From Paenibacillus crassostreae (GTDB lineage: Bacteria; Bacillota; Bacilli; Paenibacillales; Paenibacillaceae): DNA of 64,000 nucleotides. The position numbers and the translations under genes were made by a program. The DNA is taken from assembly GCF_001857945.1 (NCBI RefSeq), contig NZ_CP017770.1:1426001-1490000 (forward strand). The letters are read 5' to 3'. Each line of letters begins with the position of its first letter. Positions within the stretch are counted from its first letter, which is position 1. This document shows, piece after piece, positions 17,511-27,192 of this stretch. The notes under the pieces were generated by a model. That model saw only the letters and a list, made by a program, of their open reading frames with translations. It ran no database searches and was not told the origin of the DNA.

Positions 17511-18323
17511 CTATCGATTATATTCCAACCAGGGCACCGCATAATTCACTAAATCTTGTTGACTTGCAAGCATACATGAAGCTTGCCCTATTCTTCCACG
17601 CTTATATGAATCATGACAATTCCGTTCAAAATCATTACCCAATAAATGAAAATCCTCTGAATGGAAGTTGATATCTTGAAATGATCTCCACTCTGTATTC
17701 AGTTCCCCTTTTATTGGCGCCTTCGACTCTATATGTTTCTTCCCACGATATGAAGCCCGATATTCAGCCAAATGAAAAGTTGTATTCTTATCATGATCCG
17801 TTCCTAATAACAGTACATACGCACCTGCTTCAACCATTCGTGCAAGAGGAGAATTCTCTCCCAAACAATAATCTAGTGGATGTGATTCCATTAGATTTCT
17901 AGCTAACCTACCTTTTGCAGCAAACGATACATGTGGATGAGCACTCCGTACAACCCCAGATTGTTTACGAAAAGTTTCTGGAATTATACCCATTCCAGAC
18001 GTTAATGTGAATTCCGGATCATATGGAGGCATACTCTCGCGAACAAGATCCCACCATTGAGGATCCACTGGAGGATTCATCCATGTCTCTGGATCTGTAA
18101 GATTAGGGGATTGCGTAGGCATTATTAATGTTCCTTCATCTCCAAGTACATTTTGTAATGCTATAATAACGGCTTCAGCCCCACCTACAATCCAACCTCC
18201 GATACTTTTTAATGAGGAATGAACAAGTAATATCATTCCTGGATGTATTCCAATATTTATACAATCTCTTATAATATCATTGCTCGTTATCGGTCGATCA
18301 ATAATCACTATATTCGCCTCCAA
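17511..18323 (-). CDS. Aminoglycoside 3-N-acetyltransferase family protein
   Basis: 270 aa of the antibiotic_NAT (AAC(3)/YokD) family. Diagnostic stretches are LLVHSSLKSIGGWIVGGAE near the N-terminus, TLIMPTQSPNL, RSAHPHVSFAAKG with the conserved His, and LLGTDHDKNTTFHLAE. Chromosomal copies of this family are common in Bacillales, and most have no proven role in resistance. The operon partner downstream is a GNAT acetyltransferase. Confidence 0.87.
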   Translation of the reverse strand: MEANIVIIDRPITSNDIIRDCINIGIHPGMILLVHSSLKSIGGWIVGGAEAVIIALQNVLGDEGTLIMPTQSPNLTDPETWMNPPVDPQWWDLVRESMPPYDPEFTLTSGMGIIPETFRKQSGVVRSAHPHVSFAAKGRLARNLMESHPLDYCLGENSPLARMVEAGAYVLLLGTDHDKNTTFHLAEYRASYRGKKHIESKAPIKGELNTEWRSFQDINFHSEDFHLLGNDFERNCHDSYKRGRIGQASCMLASQQDLVNYAVPWLEYNR

Positions 18324-18384
18324 TAAGCCTAGGGTTAAATTTTATCTTATTATTTTTCATCTTATATTATCCATCAATAAATAA

Positions 18385-18424
18385 CACCTTCACAATATCG
18401 CATAATATGCGAATCGTAAAGGTG
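18385..18424 (-). terminator. Imperfect terminator after sdhB
   Basis: A long imperfect hairpin. CACCTT..CGCATA pairs with TATGCG..AAGGTG, with one bulge and two mismatches. It lies 20 bp past the sdhB stop on the minus strand and is followed there by a T-rich but interrupted run. It is the likely end of the sdhCAB operon. Confidence 0.6.
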
Positions 18425-18443
18425 TGATGATATTGATTCCTTG

Positions 18444-19208
18444 TTATACGCCTAACCAACGTTTAAACATATGTTTCGTTGTGTCTTTATTCATTTCAGC
18501 AATGGATGTTGTCAATGGAATTCCTTTAGGACAGGAACGTACACAGTTCTGTGAGTTACCACAGCCATCAATACCCCCATCTTCCATTAGTGCTTCTAGA
18601 CGGTCTTCTGCATTCATCTCACCCGTGGGATGAGAATTAAAAAGTCTAACTTGGGATATCGCTGCCGGACCAATGAAATTCGTCTTCTCATTTACATTAG
18701 GACACGCTTCAAGACATACACCACATGTCATACATTTAGACAATTCATAGGCCCATTGCCGTTTCTTCTCTGCCATACGAGGCCCTGGTCCCAAATCATA
18801 AGTTCCATCAATAGGAATCCATGCTTTTACTCGCTTAAGAGCATTAAACATGCGGCTACGATCGATCACAAGATCACGTACAACAGGAAATGTACTCATC
18901 GGTTGTAAGCGTACCGGTTGTTCCAAATTATCAATAAGTGCTGCACAAGCCTGCCGTGGCTTACCATTAATGACCATCGAACATGCACCACACACTTCTT
19001 CCAAACAGTTGGAATCCCAACATACCGGTGCAATATGATCACCTTTATTATTTACTGGATTACGCTGAATTTCCATAAGTGAACTAATGACATTCATCCC
19101 AGGACGATATGGAATTTCAAATTCCTCCGTATAGGAGCCTGAATCTGGTGACTCCTGGCGGGTAATAATAAATTTCACTTTTTTGTTGACCACAGATGTT
19201 TCCGCCAT
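18444..19208 (-). CDS. sdhB: Succinate dehydrogenase iron-sulfur subunit
   Basis: 254 aa. Carries electrons from the flavoprotein to cytochrome b. Three cluster motifs are visible: the [2Fe-2S] set in CWDSNCLEEVCGACSM, the [4Fe-4S] set CMTCGVCLEACPN and the third set in CGNSQNCVRSCPKG. It is the last gene of sdhCAB, 78 bp after sdhA. Confidence 0.97.
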   Translation of the reverse strand: MAETSVVNKKVKFIITRQESPDSGSYTEEFEIPYRPGMNVISSLMEIQRNPVNNKGDHIAPVCWDSNCLEEVCGACSMVINGKPRQACAALIDNLEQPVRLQPMSTFPVVRDLVIDRSRMFNALKRVKAWIPIDGTYDLGPGPRMAEKKRQWAYELSKCMTCGVCLEACPNVNEKTNFIGPAAISQVRLFNSHPTGEMNAEDRLEALMEDGGIDGCGNSQNCVRSCPKGIPLTTSIAEMNKDTTKHMFKRWLGV

Positions 19209-19286
19209 ATCAATACCTCCCCAATGTTATTAAGCGATACTACTTCTTGTACTTCGTAAAATACATATTGAATGCATAAGAATGCT

Positions 19287-21032
19287 TTACTTATCTTTCG
19301 AATAGTCGCGAATTCGTGGTGGGATTAAAGATACATCAACTTCGTCATATGTGATCTGTGGACCTTCTGGTGTCCATTGTGCCTTCGTTGTCTTTAGATA
19401 CTGTTCATCATTACGTTCAGGGAAATTCGGTTTATAATGAGCTCCACGACTTTCGTCACGTAATAAGGCTCCTAGTGTCATTGCATGCGCAAGCTCAAGC
19501 ATATTCCATAATTGACGTGTAAACGCCACACTTGGGTTATTCCAACGGGATGTATCATTGATATTGATATTTTGATAACGCTGCTTTAATTCTTTAATCT
19601 TCTCTATCGTAGCTTCCAGCTTGTCATTATAACGAACAACAGTCATATTATTCGTCATCCATTCACCGAGTTCTTTATGCAGAACATAGGCATTTTCAGT
19701 CCCATTCATCGCTAGAATGTTTTCGTACTTATCAGTCTGTTCCTGCTTGTAGCGATCAAATACGGATGAAGGAACATCTTCTGCCTTCTTCTTCAGACCT
19801 TTAATATATTCGACAGCCTTAGGTCCAGATACCATACCGCCATATATTGCAGATACAAGTGAGTTAGCACCCAACCGATTGGCCCCATGATACTGATATT
19901 CGCATTCACCTGCAGCGAATAATCCTGGAATATTCGTCATTTGATTATAATCAACCCATATTCCACCCATTGAATAATGAACTGCAGGGAAGATCTTCAT
20001 CGGAATTTTCCGAGGATCATCTCCCATGAATTTCTCGTAAATCTCAATAATTCCACCTAATTTAACGTCTAACTCCTTCGGATCTTTGTGAGAAAGGTCA
20101 AGATACACCATATTCTCACCATTTACCCCGAGGCCTTGATTTACACACACATCGAATATTTCACGAGTTGCAATATCACGTGGAACCAGATTACCGTAGG
20201 CTGGATACTTCTCTTCAAGGAAATACCAAGGCTTGCCATCCTTGTAAGTCCAGATCCGCCCGCCTTCACCACGTGCAGATTCTGACATTAAGCGTAGCTT
20301 GTCATCTCCTGGGATAGCCGTTGGATGAATTTGAATAAATTCACCATTCGCATAAAAGGCCCCTTGTTGATAAACTGCACTCGCTGCTGTACCCGTATTA
20401 ATAACAGAGTTCGTTGTCTTGCCAAAAATAATACCAGGCCCACCACTAGCTAATATCACAGCATCTGCAGCAAACGTATGAACTTCCATAGTCTTAAGAT
20501 CCTGAGCACATATCCCACGGCATATACCTTCATCGTCAATAATGGCGGATAGGAATTCCCAATTTTCACGTTTGGTGACTAATCCATCTGTTTCATATCG
20601 ACGAACTTGTTCATCCAATGCATATAATAGCTGTTGACCTGTTGTTGCCCCAGCAAATGCTGTTCGATGGTATTTCGTCCCCCCAAAGCGGCGGAAATCA
20701 AGCAATCCCTCAGGTGTACGATTGAACATAACACCCATACGATCCATTAAATGAATAATACCCGGCGCAGCATCACACATCGCCTTTACTGGAGGTTGAT
20801 TCGCTAGGAAATCTCCTCCATATACAGTATCATCGAAATGTTCCCACGGTGAATCACCTTCACCTTTGGTATTAACAGCTCCATTAATTCCACCTTGCGC
20901 ACATACAGAATGTGATCTCTTTACTGGAACTAATGAGAATAAATCGACATGAGTTCCTGATTCAGCTGCTTTAATGGTTGCCATTAATCCAGCCAATCCA
21001 CCACCAACAATAATAATATTAGATGTTGCCAT
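19287..21032 (-). CDS. sdhA: Succinate dehydrogenase flavoprotein subunit
   Basis: 581 aa. Oxidises succinate to fumarate in the TCA cycle. The FAD-binding start GGGLAGLMATIKAAE, the histidyl-FAD region HSVCAQGGINGA, the substrate loop HPTAIPG and the SARGEGGRIW segment are present. It overlaps no neighbour. The gap to sdhC is 13 bp. Confidence 0.97.
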   Translation of the reverse strand: MATSNIIIVGGGLAGLMATIKAAESGTHVDLFSLVPVKRSHSVCAQGGINGAVNTKGEGDSPWEHFDDTVYGGDFLANQPPVKAMCDAAPGIIHLMDRMGVMFNRTPEGLLDFRRFGGTKYHRTAFAGATTGQQLLYALDEQVRRYETDGLVTKRENWEFLSAIIDDEGICRGICAQDLKTMEVHTFAADAVILASGGPGIIFGKTTNSVINTGTAASAVYQQGAFYANGEFIQIHPTAIPGDDKLRLMSESARGEGGRIWTYKDGKPWYFLEEKYPAYGNLVPRDIATREIFDVCVNQGLGVNGENMVYLDLSHKDPKELDVKLGGIIEIYEKFMGDDPRKIPMKIFPAVHYSMGGIWVDYNQMTNIPGLFAAGECEYQYHGANRLGANSLVSAIYGGMVSGPKAVEYIKGLKKKAEDVPSSVFDRYKQEQTDKYENILAMNGTENAYVLHKELGEWMTNNMTVVRYNDKLEATIEKIKELKQRYQNININDTSRWNNPSVAFTRQLWNMLELAHAMTLGALLRDESRGAHYKPNFPERNDEQYLKTTKAQWTPEGPQITYDEVDVSLIPPRIRDYSKDK

Positions 21033-21045
21033 ATTAGAGCACCCC

Positions 21046-21714
21046 TTAACTTAAGACTGTCTTTAATGATTCAGTAATGTTCATAACCGTTTGGAATTCA
21101 ACTCCGCGGAAAGCAATGAGTGACAATATAAATAGTATCGATACAATAGCGAATAGTCCCATGCACATAACTGAGGATACACGCTGTGCACGCGGACCCA
21201 CGGTAATTCCCCAACTTACAAGGAAGGACCAAAGACCATTGGAAAAGTGATAGGCCGTAGAAATAACACCTATTAAATACAAGATGAAGGTAATTGGATT
21301 CATAACAACTGCATGAATGACACCGCCTAATTCTTCATGTGTAACATTTCCAAGAGCTACTTGAACCCTTGTCTCATACACATGCCAAATGACGAACATA
21401 AATGTAAGAACGCCAGTAATTCTCTGAAATAAGAAACGCCAGTTACGTGAATATTGGTATGACCCTACGTTCGGTTTCGCCTGATAAGCAAGATATAATC
21501 CAAATACACCATGATAGAGTAATGGTAGCCAAATGAGAAATAGCTCCATAAAAAATACGAAAGGCAGACCATTCAGAAAGGCAACGCCTTCATTAAATTG
21601 CTCAAGCCCTCCCTCGAACGCACCAAAGTTCGTCACCACATGTTCTAGAATAAAGAAGCTTAGTGGAATAACCCCGAGTAAAGAGTGAATTTTTCTGGCA
21701 TAATACCCCTTCAT
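21046..21714 (-). CDS. sdhC: Succinate dehydrogenase cytochrome b558 subunit
   Basis: 222 aa membrane anchor of the Bacillus type: one polypeptide with five helices and axial His residues (in HSLLGVIP, LEHVVTNF, LYHGVFGLY, VIWHVYET and TAYHFSNG) for two haem b groups. It passes electrons to menaquinone. First gene of sdhCAB, divergent from a LysR gene across a 242-bp spacer. Confidence 0.95.
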   Translation of the reverse strand: MKGYYARKIHSLLGVIPLSFFILEHVVTNFGAFEGGLEQFNEGVAFLNGLPFVFFMELFLIWLPLLYHGVFGLYLAYQAKPNVGSYQYSRNWRFLFQRITGVLTFMFVIWHVYETRVQVALGNVTHEELGGVIHAVVMNPITFILYLIGVISTAYHFSNGLWSFLVSWGITVGPRAQRVSSVMCMGLFAIVSILFILSLIAFRGVEFQTVMNITESLKTVLS

Positions 21715-21956
21715 ATAATGACTTTTCCCCTTTCTGTAACAGCGTTTTCAAAATTCATTAGTATAAACAATCCATCTTAAAGTGATATACCCCACAGAAA
21801 ATCAATCGGAATTGCCATACATCTTTCTATTTTGTGAACATCCTGTGGCACTTTTCATGTTACTCCATTTTATCTTATAATGGAATTGCAATATAAGTAT
21901 TATTATATATAACTAAAATGCATAAGCAAACAATATATGAAGAAGTGAGGGTTATC

Positions 21957-22853
21957 ATGTTTGAAGCGTTGAATGGATTTGCCATCATTGTTGAACAATC
22001 CAGCCTAAATAAAGCATCCAAAATACTAAACATTTCTCAACCTGCTCTTTCACGGAAAATTGCAAAACTAGAAAGTGATCTTGGAGTACAGCTTTTTCAT
22101 CGACGGGGAAAGCGATTAGAGTTAACCTCTATCGGACATTTAACCTATACTTTTGCGCTGGAACAGAATGAACGTCAGAAGCGTTTCTTAAGAACGATTG
22201 CCGAACATAAAGATGGGAGCCAAATTTCTGTTACTCTAGGAGCCAGTCTAACTACTCTCCAAACAACTTTGCCGCCCATCATCAATACCTTTATGAAAAA
22301 ACACCCTAATGCCGAAATCAAAGTCGTTACTGGGAGAACGCATGAGATCGTCTTAGCTTTACGTCAAAAGAAGATAGATGTTGGTATTGTTGCTTCTTCT
22401 ATTCATGAACCTGGGTTAAGCTGTATTCCATTATTTGAAGACCACTTAGAATTAGTTCTACCGAGAACTCATTCACTTGCTGAAATTACTGAGGTAAATA
22501 TGAATCATTTGAATGGGATGCCTATGATTATTTTTTCAAGCGGGACTTGGTATCGTAAATTAACAGATGAGTTATTTGAAAATACGAGTGTCATTCCTGA
22601 TATTCGGATGGAGATCGATTCTTTTGAGGCTATTGTTCGCTTACTACCAACCTGTAAAGCTGTAACACTTCTTCCCAAATCTTATTTACACCAACAATTA
22701 CTCGATGATAACGATCTTATGGTCATTCATATTCCTGATCTTAAAGAGACGCGGCGAACGACATCTTTAATCTACGGAGACTATACAGAGCTAAGTAAGG
22801 CAGCACAACAATGGATTGAGGAAACAACTTCATTATTCAATTCATTTCATTAA
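21957..22853 (+). CDS. LysR-family regulator divergent from sdhCAB
   Basis: 298 aa from the ATG at 21957, chosen because GTGAGG is 7 bases upstream. An in-frame ATG at 21918 lacks a ribosome site. The winged helix is at residues 3-62 (KASKILNISQPALSRKIAKLE). Its position opposite sdhC suggests control of succinate dehydrogenase, similar in spirit to CcpC and the TCA genes of Bacillus, but this is inference from position only. Confidence 0.87.
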   Translation: MFEALNGFAIIVEQSSLNKASKILNISQPALSRKIAKLESDLGVQLFHRRGKRLELTSIGHLTYTFALEQNERQKRFLRTIAEHKDGSQISVTLGASLTTLQTTLPPIINTFMKKHPNAEIKVVTGRTHEIVLALRQKKIDVGIVASSIHEPGLSCIPLFEDHLELVLPRTHSLAEITEVNMNHLNGMPMIIFSSGTWYRKLTDELFENTSVIPDIRMEIDSFEAIVRLLPTCKAVTLLPKSYLHQQLLDDNDLMVIHIPDLKETRRTTSLIYGDYTELSKAAQQWIEETTSLFNSFH

Positions 22854-22875
22854 CACCTACATAATTCACTATGCA

Positions 22876-22917
22876 AAAAGGGTGTCTCCAGCCATTTCCA
22901 TGACTTCTGAGACACCC
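22876..22917 (-). terminator. Intrinsic terminator after ktrA
   Basis: Stem GGGTGTCTC (22880-22888) / GAGACACCC (22909-22917), with TTTTT following on the minus strand. It lies between the convergent LysR gene and ktrA and ends the ktrBA transcript. Confidence 0.85.
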
Positions 22918-22934
22918 CTTACTTCGAAATCCAT

Positions 22935-23603
22935 TTAATCCTCTTTCATCAATTCATTCTCAAACCGTGCTATATTTTCATTAGAACCAATGATGACCAT
23001 AATATCATCCATTTGAAGCTGGTCCATCGCGGTAGGAGCTATGATAATGTTGTTCAACCTATGCAAAGCAACAATGCTACAACCATATCGCACTCGAGGA
23101 TTTATATCAGCTAATGTCTTACCATTTAAGCATACTGGTACTTTCATCTCTACAATACTGTGATCTTGTGAAAGCTCAATATAATCGAGTAAGTTCGGAG
23201 TTACCAATTGATGAGCTACACGTATTCCCATATCTCTCTCCGGATAAATAATTCGATCTACACCGAGCTTCTCCAGTGCTCTCCCATGAAGAACAGAGAT
23301 GGCTTTGGCCACGACATAATTTACCCCTAATTCTTTCAATAAAATAGTAGCCAGAATACTCATTTGAATATCATCTCCAATAGCCACAATCCCACAATCG
23401 AAATTGCGAACACCCAGTGACTTCAACACCTCTTCATCAGAAGCATCCGCTACAACAGCATAAGTAAGCAATTCGCTCATATCACTTACAATCTCTTCAT
23501 TTCGATCAATACCAAGGACTTCGTAATTCAATGCCATAAGTTCTAGAGCTACTGATGATCCAAACCGTCCCAAGCCAATAACCACAAACTGCTGTTTTTT
23601 CAT
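22935..23603 (-). CDS. ktrA: Potassium uptake regulatory subunit (KtrA/KtrC)
   Basis: 222 aa RCK protein. The N-terminal RCK_N Rossmann domain has GLGRFGSSVALEL and a glycine-rich NAD/ATP site. The C-terminal RCK_C domain (from about residue 135) is the kind that binds c-di-AMP in KtrA/KtrC. It forms the cytoplasmic gating ring of the Ktr channel. It lies 39 bp after ktrB in the same riboswitch-controlled operon. Confidence 0.92.
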   Translation of the reverse strand: MKKQQFVVIGLGRFGSSVALELMALNYEVLGIDRNEEIVSDMSELLTYAVVADASDEEVLKSLGVRNFDCGIVAIGDDIQMSILATILLKELGVNYVVAKAISVLHGRALEKLGVDRIIYPERDMGIRVAHQLVTPNLLDYIELSQDHSIVEMKVPVCLNGKTLADINPRVRYGCSIVALHRLNNIIIAPTAMDQLQMDDIMVIIGSNENIARFENELMKED

Positions 23604-23642
23604 TTTTCTTCATGTACCCCTTATCCTCAATCTATTTCTGAT

Positions 23643-24983
23643 CTATCCTATAATTATTTTCCCTTCAGGATGACGGAATAATTGCTTGCCTTTTTTGGGT
23701 CCGAGCGCATAAGCAAGTGTGATCAACCCTAAACGACCAGAGAACATCGTCAGGCAAATTAGTAATTTTCCAATTACACTCAATTCCGTTGTTAATCCCA
23801 TTGATAAACCAACCGTACCGAAAGCAGAAGTCGTCTCATACAATATCATTAGGAAGCTAGCATCTTCAGTCGAAGATAGAACCATCACTACCCCTATGAT
23901 TAGTAACAGTGAAAGCAATGTAATGGTTAGAGCTTTAAATATTCGCTCTTGCGCAAGACGATAACGGAACATGACAATATCGTCTCGACCACGTAGCATC
24001 GATATTACTGCTCCAATCATGATCGTAAATGTCGTCGTCTTGATCCCACCTCCCGTGGAACCTGGTGAAGCACCAATGAACATGAGGATAACCATGAAGA
24101 AATGGGATGCCTGCCGCATATCGCCAATGACCAAGGTATTAGCCCCAGCTGTGCGTGTCGTAACCGATTGGAACAACGCGCCTAGAAACTTACCGCCCCC
24201 ATTCAACGACCCTAACGTTCTTTGATTCGAATATTCGAATATAAATATAATGATTGTTCCAAAGATAATAAGAAATGCGGTCATGGACAGCACAACTTTA
24301 GAATGCAGGGATAACCTGCGTTTTATTCGAAAATCCACTATATCAGACAATACAATAAACCCAATTCCCCCTGACACAATCAGGAACATCACTACAAAAT
24401 TGACAAGTGGATCATAAACATAACCTGTCAAGCTGCGATAACCACCGAATAGATCGAATCCAGCATTGTTAAACATCGATACCGCATGAAAAACACCGAA
24501 ATATAAAGCTTTTCCAAAAGGCATATCAAATGCCCAACGTATCGATAACAGAACAGCCCCAATACCTTCTATTACGAAAGTGAACAATAACACTTTTCGT
24601 ATTAATCTTACGATCCCTTCCATTGTATTCTGATTCATTGCTTCTTGTAATAACAGCCGGTCACGAAGCGAAATCTTACGTTTCAACATTAACGAGAACA
24701 ACGTAGCCATCGTCATAAAACCGAGTCCACCCACTTGAATGAGTACTATAATAACGATTTGACCAAATAAACTAAAAAATGTACCTGTATCCACCACAAC
24801 TAAACCCGTTACACAAGTGGCTGATGTTGCTGTAAATAGTGCATCGATAAATGGAAGTGGCTCACCCGTTGTATTAGCAATAGGTAATGAAAGCAATAGA
24901 GCTCCAATCAGAATAATACCAGCAAAACCCAATACTAGAATTTGAGGTGGGGCTAATTTAATCCAGCTCAACTTTAATTTCAA
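23643..24983 (-). CDS. ktrB: Potassium transporter membrane subunit (KtrB/KtrD)
   Basis: 446 aa TrkH-family channel with four pore-loop repeats, each with a glycine filter position (for example SATCVTGLV, FNNAGFDLFG, TTRTAGANT, TSAFGTVGLS). The start is TTG with AAGGGG upstream. It lies directly downstream of a c-di-AMP riboswitch, so transcription should fall when c-di-AMP is high. Gene order is ktrB then ktrA, the reverse of the B. subtilis ktrAB operon. Confidence 0.93.
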   Translation of the reverse strand: MKLKLSWIKLAPPQILVLGFAGIILIGALLLSLPIANTTGEPLPFIDALFTATSATCVTGLVVVDTGTFFSLFGQIVIIVLIQVGGLGFMTMATLFSLMLKRKISLRDRLLLQEAMNQNTMEGIVRLIRKVLLFTFVIEGIGAVLLSIRWAFDMPFGKALYFGVFHAVSMFNNAGFDLFGGYRSLTGYVYDPLVNFVVMFLIVSGGIGFIVLSDIVDFRIKRRLSLHSKVVLSMTAFLIIFGTIIIFIFEYSNQRTLGSLNGGGKFLGALFQSVTTRTAGANTLVIGDMRQASHFFMVILMFIGASPGSTGGGIKTTTFTIMIGAVISMLRGRDDIVMFRYRLAQERIFKALTITLLSLLLIIGVVMVLSSTEDASFLMILYETTSAFGTVGLSMGLTTELSVIGKLLICLTMFSGRLGLITLAYALGPKKGKQLFRHPEGKIIIG

Positions 24984-25007
24984 CTACATCACCCCTTAAA
25001 AAATCAA

Positions 25008-25165
25008 CAAAAAAAACATTGGAAATCCAATGCCTCTCGGGTTGGTTCCTGGTTGCATATCGCCTACGAAGTTAGCTGACGGATTCGGGCATGCACAGGT
25101 CGCCCTTTTCGATAATGAATATCAAAATTCACCCCATTAATTCTTTGGTTCCTCCGTAATTCAAA
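25008..25165 (-). promoter_or_regulatory. Cyclic di-AMP (ydaO-yuaA) riboswitch with terminator
   Basis: Read on the minus strand, the leader contains the ydaO core blocks GGGGTGAAT, AGGGCGACCTG, the stretch CCCGAATCCGTCAGCTAAC and CGTAGGCG. It ends in the hairpin CATTGGA/TCCAATG (25017-25032) followed by a T9 run, an OFF-type expression platform. It sits 25 bp upstream of ktrB, a known class of target. Confidence 0.95.
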
Positions 25166-25425
25166 TGAATATTCGGCGCATTATTAAATTGCTCTCCGAT
25201 TATAATCCTTATTATCAAACAGTACAAAGCTCTTTTTGGCATAAATGCATCGATTTAGCCTTAAATGTGGACAGGATATATCCTAAATGCAGCTTTCCCT
25301 CTGTTTACATACTATTATCTTCATTTTCATCTCATTTTCACATTTCCCATTTTACAGTTACTGGATTTATAACTTGAACCTATGCTATGTTTACGTTATT
25401 CTAATGGCTAATTCACTTTAAGTGA

Positions 25426-25553
25426 ATGCTTCCGAAGTAGTTTTGTTCGAAGAGAAATCTAGGAAGCATTGCTCACAAAACTTGGGTTATGCTTCCGAAG
25501 AGAGTTTTCTCGAAGTATTACTTAAGAAGTAACGCTCAAAAACTTTTGGGAGG
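25426..25553 (+). repeat. Two tandem copies of a 61-65 bp leader repeat
   Basis: Unit 1 (25426-25486) and unit 2 (25489-25553) both start ATGCTTCCGAAG, carry a TCGAAG core, then GCTCA and AAAACTT, and end in GGG. In unit 1 the ends ATGCTTCC and GGAAGCAT are inverted repeats. Unit 2 ends GGGAGG, which serves as the ribosome site of the protease gene 7 bp downstream. The rest of 24984-25425 holds only the riboswitch and AT-rich DNA. Confidence 0.75.
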
Positions 25554-25560
25554 AAAATGA

Positions 25561-27192
25561 ATGAATTCTTTAGGGCAACCTTTGAAACTCAAAGCAAATT
25601 ATAAGGTCTTAGGTATCCTCGGGGCTATAAGCTTACTGCTATTTTTGATTGTACAAGTTTTTCCTAATACGTCCTCAGATACTCTGGAACAGAAAAGCAA
25701 GGAATTAATCACGAAAGAACAAGCGAGAGCATCCGCGACTCAATACGCCGAATCACAACTTGATCTTCATGAATTATCATCTCCTAACAGTCTTGTTACA
25801 TACCAATCTCATTCAGAATTATATGGTTATCTAGCGAAGGAAAAGCTTGTTGAGTATTACAATGATACCTTTGAGGATAAGTATCCATATGATGTATATC
25901 GTGTTCGTCTAGAAGAATCTGATTCAGAGAGAATCTTCAATATTGATGTACATATGAATTCAGGTGATGTCGTGGCTTTCTCTCAAGATACTTCTACTAA
26001 TAACTTCAATTCTATGAACCCAAGAAATCAAGAAGCACTAGCTAAACTATGGCTCAGCCAATTAGGTTATGAACCAAGTCAATTCCAGATCGTAGAATCA
26101 AGTGATTCAAAAATCATATTTACTGATTCCAACACGATGATAGGAAAGGCTGCACTTCAATTTGAATTCATCTTTGATTCAGAACAGATATTATCCTTTC
26201 AGCCCTCATTTTCAGTACCTGTAGAGCATGCCTCTTATGTAAAAGGTGAACAAAACAAGGCGCTTTGGATGACCATCCTAGGTTATGGGCTTCTAACATT
26301 AGTGTTGGGGGTACTTGCAATCGTATATAGCGCATTAACTAGAAAACACACTTCTTTTGTTAGAGGAATATTTCTTAGTAGCTTTTACTTTATTGTATCA
26401 ATGCTGAGCACCATTAATATGATACCCACTTTTGAGGCAGAAGGAATGACCCAAGCCTCTCTGATCTTCATACTTATATTTCAAGGGGTATTCACTTTGT
26501 TCATGAGTGCCTTATTGTACTTCTCCCTTGTAGGTGGAGATGGTCTATGGAGGAAAGAAGCAGGTCTTAATCCATGGCCACGTTTCAAAGAAGCTGGATA
26601 CGGGAAATATGTACTCAATAGCATGCAAATCGGATATTTATGTGCATTCATTTTATTAGGAGTTCAGTCTATTATCTATTTCACATTAGATTTAACGATT
26701 CATACATGGTCCACAACAGATGCATCACAATCTCCTCTTAATATGTTCTATCCATGGATGTTACCGCTTTTAGCTTGGGTAGCCGGAATTTCTGAGGAAG
26801 CTGTTTATCGATTATTCGGAATCCCAATGATGAAGAAACTTGTGAAGAATACATTTGTGGCATGCCTAATTCCATCTATTATTTGGGCGTTTGGGCATAC
26901 TCTTTATCCTATTTATCCTGTTATTTCTCGCCCGATAGAGCTTATTATCATTGGCTTAATCTTTAGTTTCATATTTCTACGCTATGGCTACATCGCGGCT
27001 ATGTTCAGTCATGTCGTGTTTAATAGTATCCTTATGGGCTTTAGTTTATTCACATTAGGTGATGTCGCTAACATTTCAGCCGGAATTATTGCGATGATTG
27101 TACCGGTTCTCGTTGCATACACAATTTACTTCTTCCATTCCATAAAAAAAGAGAAGCCGTCTGTTACGACTCCTCCTGAAGCGCTGCAATAA
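25561..27192 (+). CDS. CPBP-family intramembrane metalloprotease
   Basis: 543 aa. There is one N-terminal helix, an external domain to about residue 230, then several membrane helices holding the abortive-infection/CAAX-protease motifs: EEAVYR (motif 1), FGH in WAFGHTLYP (motif 2) and SHVVFNS (motif 3). Members process proteins within membranes; some confer bacteriocin self-immunity. The last 29 bp overlap the 3' end of uvrC on the opposite strand. Confidence 0.85.
   Translation: MNSLGQPLKLKANYKVLGILGAISLLLFLIVQVFPNTSSDTLEQKSKELITKEQARASATQYAESQLDLHELSSPNSLVTYQSHSELYGYLAKEKLVEYYNDTFEDKYPYDVYRVRLEESDSERIFNIDVHMNSGDVVAFSQDTSTNNFNSMNPRNQEALAKLWLSQLGYEPSQFQIVESSDSKIIFTDSNTMIGKAALQFEFIFDSEQILSFQPSFSVPVEHASYVKGEQNKALWMTILGYGLLTLVLGVLAIVYSALTRKHTSFVRGIFLSSFYFIVSMLSTINMIPTFEAEGMTQASLIFILIFQGVFTLFMSALLYFSLVGGDGLWRKEAGLNPWPRFKEAGYGKYVLNSMQIGYLCAFILLGVQSIIYFTLDLTIHTWSTTDASQSPLNMFYPWMLPLLAWVAGISEEAVYRLFGIPMMKKLVKNTFVACLIPSIIWAFGHTLYPIYPVISRPIELIIIGLIFSFIFLRYGYIAAMFSHVVFNSILMGFSLFTLGDVANISAGIIAMIVPVLVAYTIYFFHSIKKEKPSVTTPPEALQ

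Noticed and set aside
17511..18323. AAC(3)-like gene as an acquired antibiotic resistance gene
   Set aside because: No mobile element or unusual base composition flanks it; chromosomal YokD-type homologues are common in the order.
25165..25377. 70-aa plus-strand ORF opposite the ktrB leader
   Set aside because: No ribosome site, unusual composition, and it lies on the promoter side of the riboswitch.
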